This document shows, piece after piece, positions 41,057 to 41,577 of a DNA stretch of 41,577 bases. The notes below the pieces were generated by a model that saw only the letters and a list, made by a program, of their open reading frames with translations, was not told where the DNA came from and did no database searches. The translations under genes and the position numbers were made by a program. The DNA comes from Gemmatimonadota bacterium (GTDB lineage Bacteria > Gemmatimonadota > Gemmatimonadetes > Longimicrobiales > Gaopeijiaceae), in NCBI GenBank assembly GCA_029879725.1, contig JAOUPR010000028.1, positions 1 through 41,577 on the forward strand, read 5' to 3'. How positions within the stretch are numbered: position 1 is the first letter of the stretch; each line of letters opens with the position of its first letter.

Positions 41057-41574
41057 TGACCACCGTGCTCGAGCAGCAAACGACGGGGCTGGCCGCGGGC
41101 GAGAGCGAGCAGGAAGTCACTCGCAAGGTCGCGATCATCTGCTCCAAAGGGAGCCTGGACATGGCGTACCCGGGCCTCATCATGGCCAACGCGGCCCGCA
41201 TGATGGGGATGGACGCCACCATCTTCTTCACCTTCTGGGGGATGGACATCATCAACAAGAAGAAGGTGGACCATCTCCACGCCGGGCTCCTGGGGAATCC
41301 CTCCAGCCCCATGCCCCACTCCATCATGGGCCTTCCGGGGATGGAAGCCCTGGCCACCAAGATGATGGTGAAGAAGATGGAAGAACTGGACATTCCCCCG
41401 GTCTCGGAGCTGTTGGAGATCCTCGATGACGCCGGCGCGGAACTCTACGCATGCCAGCTCGCCATGGAGATGTTCAACCTCTCCACGGATGATCTCGTTC
41501 CCCAGGTGAAGGAGAGCATCACCGCCATGGACTTCTGGGAGAAGGCGGAAGGAGCCCAGATCGTCTTCATCTGA
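41056..41574 (+). CDS. DsrE2-type sulfur-trafficking protein
   Basis: A 172-residue protein. It has the DsrE/DsrF-like fold: VAIICSKGSLDMAYPGLIMA at the N-terminus and FFTFWGMDIINKKKVD. Near the C-terminus is AGAELYACQLAMEMFNLS, with C133 as the conserved persulfide-binding cysteine and C29 early in the fold. DsrE2 proteins hold and relay sulfane sulfur, often with TusA and rhodanese in sulfur-oxidising bacteria. It starts at an ATG overlapping the DsrC-like stop by one base (TGATG). It is complete, ending 3 bases before the window edge; further sulfur genes may follow outside. It lacks the hydrophobic helix pair of longer DsrE2A proteins, so its exact subgroup is uncertain. Confidence 0.83.
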   Translation: MTTVLEQQTTGLAAGESEQEVTRKVAIICSKGSLDMAYPGLIMANAARMMGMDATIFFTFWGMDIINKKKVDHLHAGLLGNPSSPMPHSIMGLPGMEALATKMMVKKMEELDIPPVSELLEILDDAGAELYACQLAMEMFNLSTDDLVPQVKESITAMDFWEKAEGAQIVFI

Positions 41575-41577
41575 ACC

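Noticed and set aside
1..41577. tRNA, rRNA, CRISPR arrays, insertion sequences and attachment sites
   Set aside because: I read both strands for cloverleaf ends, regular repeats, transposase motifs and flanking inverted repeats and found none that could be supported.

Overview
The window is a high-GC, densely coded stretch of a Gram-negative chromosome. It carries outer-membrane barrels, a Tat-exported oxidoreductase-fold protein, a lipoprotein cytochrome, a secreted serine hydrolase, a large sortilin/BNR-repeat protein and an M20 peptidase with a signal peptide. That mix, with frequent GTG/TTG starts and 4-base stop/start overlaps, is most like Gemmatimonadota or a neighbouring phylum. This placement is inferred from gene style only; no rRNA, tRNA, CRISPR array or insertion sequence was seen.

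Region 1 (1-4017): the 3' end of a probable TonB-type outer-membrane protein, a PorV/FadL-like barrel, a small unknown protein closed by a very good intrinsic terminator, a PA0069-type radical SAM protein and a one-helix membrane protein. Region 2 (4247-9624): a sugar module in two convergent pairs. A sugar nucleotidyltransferase and a sodium:solute symporter on + face a GHMP (galactokinase-like) kinase and a GH109-like Tat-exported Gfo/Idh/MocA protein on -. Together they suggest uptake of Gal or GalNAc, 1-phosphorylation and direct NDP activation. Region 3 (9824-17811): a cytochrome c lipoprotein, a serine beta-lactamase-like hydrolase, then a minus-strand methionine unit: promoter, SAM-I riboswitch, a homoserine dehydrogenase-MetX fusion and an M20 peptidase. 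Next come an ACMSD-like amidohydrolase and its coupled APC permease. Region 4 (17988-23546): a sortilin-like protein, a HisKA_2 sensor kinase and a small membrane protein.

Region 5 (23877-29096): a four-gene + strand operon with ATGA overlaps: an outer-membrane barrel, a CDP-glycerol glycerophosphotransferase (TagB/TarF-like), an ABC exporter and a CTP-type nucleotidyltransferase fused to a membrane helix and an outer domain. This looks like a teichoic-acid-like phosphopolyol envelope system in an organism with an outer membrane. A decayed pyruvate phosphate dikinase fragment follows.

Region 6 (29402-41574): a sulfur-oxidation island. Minus strand: a four-cluster ferredoxin fused to an NrfD anchor, a Soe-like cytoplasmic molybdoenzyme, a long TorD-like chaperone, a SulP transporter and a beta-CASP metallo-hydrolase, in one tightly packed operon. 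An ArsR regulator lies upstream of it. Plus strand: a cysteine-rich PAS-Fis regulator, a sulfide:quinone oxidoreductase, a DUF1641 protein, a DsrC/TusE-like carrier and DsrE2. The inferred path is sulfide to protein-bound persulfide, then by genes not in the window to sulfite, then sulfate, which SulP may export.
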